Under the pieces are notes generated by a model. The model did no database searches. It worked only from the letters and a program-made list of their open reading frames with translations, and had not been told where the DNA came from. Shown here in pieces: positions 14,247 through 16,182 of a DNA stretch of 16,182 bases; the stretch's first letter is position 1, and each line of letters begins with the position of its first letter. A program made the position numbers and the translations under genes. Source of the stretch: JBKEAJ01 sp047972135 (GTDB lineage: Bacteria; Bacteroidota; Bacteroidia; Bacteroidales; Prolixibacteraceae); contig JBKEAJ010000155.1 of assembly GCA_047972135.1 (NCBI GenBank), positions 1-16,182 of the forward strand, read 5' to 3'.

Positions 14247-14323
14247 CGTCATTGCGAGGAGCCGGCGACGAAGCAATCTCCTGCAACCAAGAACAGATTG
14301 CCACGCTAACGCTCGCAATGACG
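14247..14323 (+). repeat. Module B, full 77-base MITE/REP-like element
   Basis: Terminal inverted repeats CGTCATTGCGAG (14247-14258) and CTCGCAATGACG (14312-14323) are perfect, with the nested pair GCAATCT / AGATTGC inside. The reverse complement matches 7262-7338. Similar CGTCATTGCGAG repeats are scattered through the intergenic regions of many bacterial genomes. Confidence 0.88.
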
Positions 14324-14329
14324 GATAAT

Positions 14330-14379
14330 TATAAACAGCAAAAGCATAAAGCCTATAGCTTACAGCTTATTGCAAAATT
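14330..14379 (+). repeat. Dispersed module A, copy next to the cmk start
   Basis: It begins TATAAACAGCAAAAGCATA and runs to nine bases before the cmk ATG. It matches 1735-1772 in the same orientation and 7117-7163 in reverse. Confidence 0.85.
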
Positions 14380-14387
14380 TTAAACAC

Positions 14388-15071
14388 ATGAAAATTACAA
14401 TAGCAATAGACGGTTTTTCCTCATGTGGGAAAAGTACTATGGCAAAGGCTTTAGCAAAAGAGTTGGGCTATGTTTTTATAGATACCGGAGCAATGTATCG
14501 GGCAGTAACATATTTTGCTCTGCAAAATGGAATGATAGATAGCAAGGGAAATGTTGACACAGTAAAGCTCATCGACAGATTGCATGATTTGTCCATAGCA
14601 TTGAAATACGACAGTGCAAGCGGCGTGGCACACAGCTATTTAAACGGTGAGGATGTAGAAGCTGAAATTCGCAAGCCCTTAGTGAGTTCGCATGTCAGCA
14701 AGATTGCAGCTGTTAAGGAGGTTCGGGAGTTTCTGGTGGCACAGCAAAGGATGATGGGAGAGGCGAAAGGAGTGGTAATGGATGGTCGTGATATTGGCAC
14801 AACGGTATTCCCCGATGCCGAACTAAAGATTTTTATGACAGCCTCCGACGAGGTTCGTGCGCAACGCCGCTACGACGAGATGATAGGCAAAGGCGTGGAA
14901 GTTAGTATTGCTGAAGTGAGTGCCAACATCAAAGAGCGCGACTACATCGACCAGAACCGAGAGGAAAGTCCCTTGCGTCAGGCCGCCGATGCGGAAGTTA
15001 TTGATAACACCAATCTCACCCCCGACGAGCAGTTGGCAGTGGCTCTAAAGATGGCAAGGTCTAGGCTTTAA
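14388..15071 (+). CDS. cmk: Cytidylate kinase
   Basis: A 227-residue CMP/dCMP kinase, which phosphorylates CMP and dCMP for nucleotide recycling. The P-loop is GFSSCGKST (9-17), followed by IDTGAMYRA (31-39), GVVMDGRDIGT (128-138) for CMP binding, the lid region QRRYDEM with RDYIDQNREESPLRQAADA (in parts, 184-202) and the closing IDNTNLTPDEQ. All conserved residues are present. The start is the ATG at 14388, which gives the usual MKITIAIDG N-terminus; a TTG six codons upstream lies inside a dispersed repeat and is rejected. In many Bacteroidetes ispH follows cmk; here a decayed toxin-antitoxin pair on the other strand follows, and no terminator is evident after the stop. Confidence 0.96.
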   Translation: MKITIAIDGFSSCGKSTMAKALAKELGYVFIDTGAMYRAVTYFALQNGMIDSKGNVDTVKLIDRLHDLSIALKYDSASGVAHSYLNGEDVEAEIRKPLVSSHVSKIAAVKEVREFLVAQQRMMGEAKGVVMDGRDIGTTVFPDAELKIFMTASDEVRAQRRYDEMIGKGVEVSIAEVSANIKERDYIDQNREESPLRQAADAEVIDNTNLTPDEQLAVALKMARSRL

Positions 15072-15104
15072 AATATGTGTTTGTAGAGTTCAGACTATAA
15101 TATT
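15072..15104. other. Short spacer between cmk and the toxin remnant
   Basis: Thirty-three bases of AT-rich DNA with no hairpin or other signal that I can see; it separates convergent cmk and the decayed toxin gene. Confidence 0.4.
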
Positions 15105-15408
15105 TCACTCACCGAGTCGAGATTCTATATCCATTCTTTGATGCAGGATTCTGATGATCTCGATTTCTTCTCGTTCTCTACTGACTTTATAAAATAAAAT
15201 ATAAGATGTGATTTTATTTTAGAGCATAGATACCCCTTTCTTATTTTGCTACTCTTCTTTCCTGAGTTGGGATGTATAGCAAGATATTCAATTTCATCAA
15301 GAATGAGGTTAAAGTACCTATCTGCTTGCTCTAATGACCAATTCTCAAATGTGTATAACCAAATTTTTCTATATCATCATTTGCCTCCTGACTGATTTTA
15401 TATTTCAT
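15105..15408 (-). pseudogene. Decayed RelE/ParE-family toxin gene
   Basis: Read on the minus strand from the ATG at 15406-15408, three frames together give a ParE-like toxin of about 100 residues: MKYKISQEANDDIEK, then WLYTFENWSLEQADRYFNLI through YLAIHPNSGKKS and KSHLIFY, then KVSREREEIEIIRILHQRMD. One frameshift is a missing A in the A-run opposite 15364-15368. The other is a five-base tandem duplication (AAAATAAAAT on the plus strand, 15191-15200); removing one copy restores HLIFYKVS. The order of motifs is typical of the family (LYTFENWS, HPNSGKK, LIFY, ILHQRMD). The start overlaps the antitoxin stop by one base, as in intact ParD-ParE pairs. With two frameshifts it is not expressed as a full toxin unless these are assembly errors. 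Confidence 0.82.
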
Positions 15409-15521
15409 TATTTAGGCAAATATTTCTGATGAATATTTTGTAGAAGTTTGTTGCGCTCAAAGTTTTCCACAAAGCCTGAATCCTCTCCTTTTTTTAGTTC
15501 TTTTATAAGCTCTTTTTTATT
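15408..15521 (-). pseudogene. Truncated ParD-type antitoxin remnant
   Basis: The minus-strand frame ending with TAA at 15408-15410 codes for about 37 residues: KKELIKELKKGEDSGF, then VENFERNKLLQNIHQKYLPK. The pattern GEDSGFVENFERNKLLQNIHQKY matches the C-terminus of antitoxins paired with ParE toxins (in pieces: a short acidic helix, then a hydrophobic helix). The N-terminal DNA-binding part is absent: a stop codon (15522-15524) lies directly upstream in frame and the acyltransferase stop is at 15517-15519. There is no start codon. It overlaps the toxin start by one base. The break point next to the acyltransferase end suggests that an insertion or deletion removed the front half. Confidence 0.75.
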
Positions 15522-16182
15522 TCATAGAGTTTCGCAGGTAACGCCGCAGAGGGAAGTCGACAAGTCTAAACACAGCATAGGCAAGAGCTACAAGCAGAAT
15601 TGTGGAAATAGAGATTACGCACCATAGCTCTGTATTGCTTGGATTTTCTGCTGCTACATAGTTTGCAAATACCCACATAAACGGATAGTGAACCATATAA
15701 AGAGGATAGGAGATATCACCCGAGAATTTATTGATTTTGCGTAATGTTCCTGTCAGTTTTGTTCCAGCTCCCAGTGAAACTAATAGCGGGAAGTAGATAA
15801 CGAGGATAAATGGTTCAAGTAGATGATTCCATTTTCCCCCGTAAGGACTTAGGAATGCCAACATAAGCAATACACTCATGCCTAGCAGTCCCAGTTTGTT
15901 TTTTATTATTAGGTTTGAGCGAAAAATCAGCATTCCCATCAAAAACGAAAAAGCGATACGAGCCAAACCATGAAAGAAAGTTTTGCCACTCCAACCGCCT
16001 AGTAAAGTTCCATAATTCCAACCGACGTAAAAAATGCCAATCGCCGCTAATACTACCAATATGTACAGTGTTTTTTTACCTATTCTGAATAATACAGCGA
16101 GGTAGACCAAGTTTGCAATATACTCCCAAAACAATGACCAGCAAGGAGCATTCAGATTAAATAGATTAAAATATCGCTCCTC
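15517..16182 (-). CDS. Acyltransferase 3 family membrane enzyme, C-terminal part
   Basis: Partial gene; the frame is open to the right edge of the window, so the N-terminal part is outside, and the visible 221 residues are about the last 60% of a family that is usually 340-400 residues long. Near the edge stands NLNAPCWSLFWEYIANLVY, the equivalent of the WSLxxE-type motif in acyltransferase 3 (OafA-like) proteins. Later come about six membrane helices and the typical SGDISYPLYMVHYPF, then a final helix and DFPLRRYLRNSMK. Such enzymes O-acetylate or otherwise acylate exported polysaccharide or lipid precursors at the inner membrane. The TTG at 16132-16134 is not a start, since the family motif continues upstream of it. 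The stop lies in the antitoxin remnant. The substrate is unknown. Confidence 0.88.
   Translation of the reverse strand, partial: EERYFNLFNLNAPCWSLFWEYIANLVYLAVLFRIGKKTLYILVVLAAIGIFYVGWNYGTLLGGWSGKTFFHGLARIAFSFLMGMLIFRSNLIIKNKLGLLGMSVLLMLAFLSPYGGKWNHLLEPFILVIYFPLLVSLGAGTKLTGTLRKINKFSGDISYPLYMVHYPFMWVFANYVAAENPSNTELWCVISISTILLVALAYAVFRLVDFPLRRYLRNSMK

Noticed and set aside
14370..14387. TTG start for cmk
   Set aside because: The added residues come from the dispersed repeat; the ATG at 14388 gives the conserved MKITIAIDG start.
16132..16134. TTG as the start of the acyltransferase
   Set aside because: The frame continues upstream without a stop to the window edge and the family motif NAPCWSL lies upstream of this codon.

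Overview
The window looks like chromosomal DNA of a Bacteroidota bacterium, most likely order Bacteroidales. The evidence is the gene set (DUF177 gene plus rpmF, a bactofilin with a Ser-rich tail, a eukaryote-type hexokinase, DUF4492 directly before cydAB, a dCTP deaminase of the Bacteroidetes type), the scarcity of Shine-Dalgarno sequences, and several TAnnTTTG promoter boxes ahead of start codons. The exact genus cannot be read from the sequence alone.

Layout. Positions 1-268 hold the C-terminal end of a probably secreted protein. A small membrane protein on the minus strand (391-639) is divergent from a two-gene unit made of a DUF177 protein and ribosomal protein L32 (752-1514). After a gap with a strong hairpin come a bactofilin and a small four-helix membrane protein (1787-2670), which meet dnaG tail to tail (2667-4616, minus). 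Divergent from dnaG is a Tat-exported lipoprotein metallophosphoesterase (4718-5716). It faces a hexokinase (5782-6975, minus) across a bidirectional terminator. An 826-base gap (6976-7801) has no credible gene but is packed with dispersed repeats and hairpins.

The most unusual genes are at 7802-10075: a tight two-gene unit encoding a YbjN-like/helical protein and a cytoplasmic trypsin-like protease with a zinc ribbon and its own YbjN-like domain, preceded by a perfect 16-bp palindrome. Next is a complete cytochrome bd oxidase operon (10213-13303): DUF4492, cydA, cydB and a 39-residue CydX-like subunit, closed by a clear terminator. Then follow dcd and yidD (13390-14183), a repeat-filled gap, and cmk (14388-15071). 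The right end holds a decayed ParE/ParD-type toxin-antitoxin pair (15105-15521, minus) and the C-terminal part of an acyltransferase-3 membrane enzyme that runs off the window.

Working together: housekeeping functions dominate (replication priming, translation, CMP and dCTP metabolism, sugar phosphorylation, microaerobic respiration, membrane insertion). The accessory signals are the protease/YbjN unit, a composite intergenic repeat family with at least five copies in 16 kb, and the toxin-antitoxin remnant.
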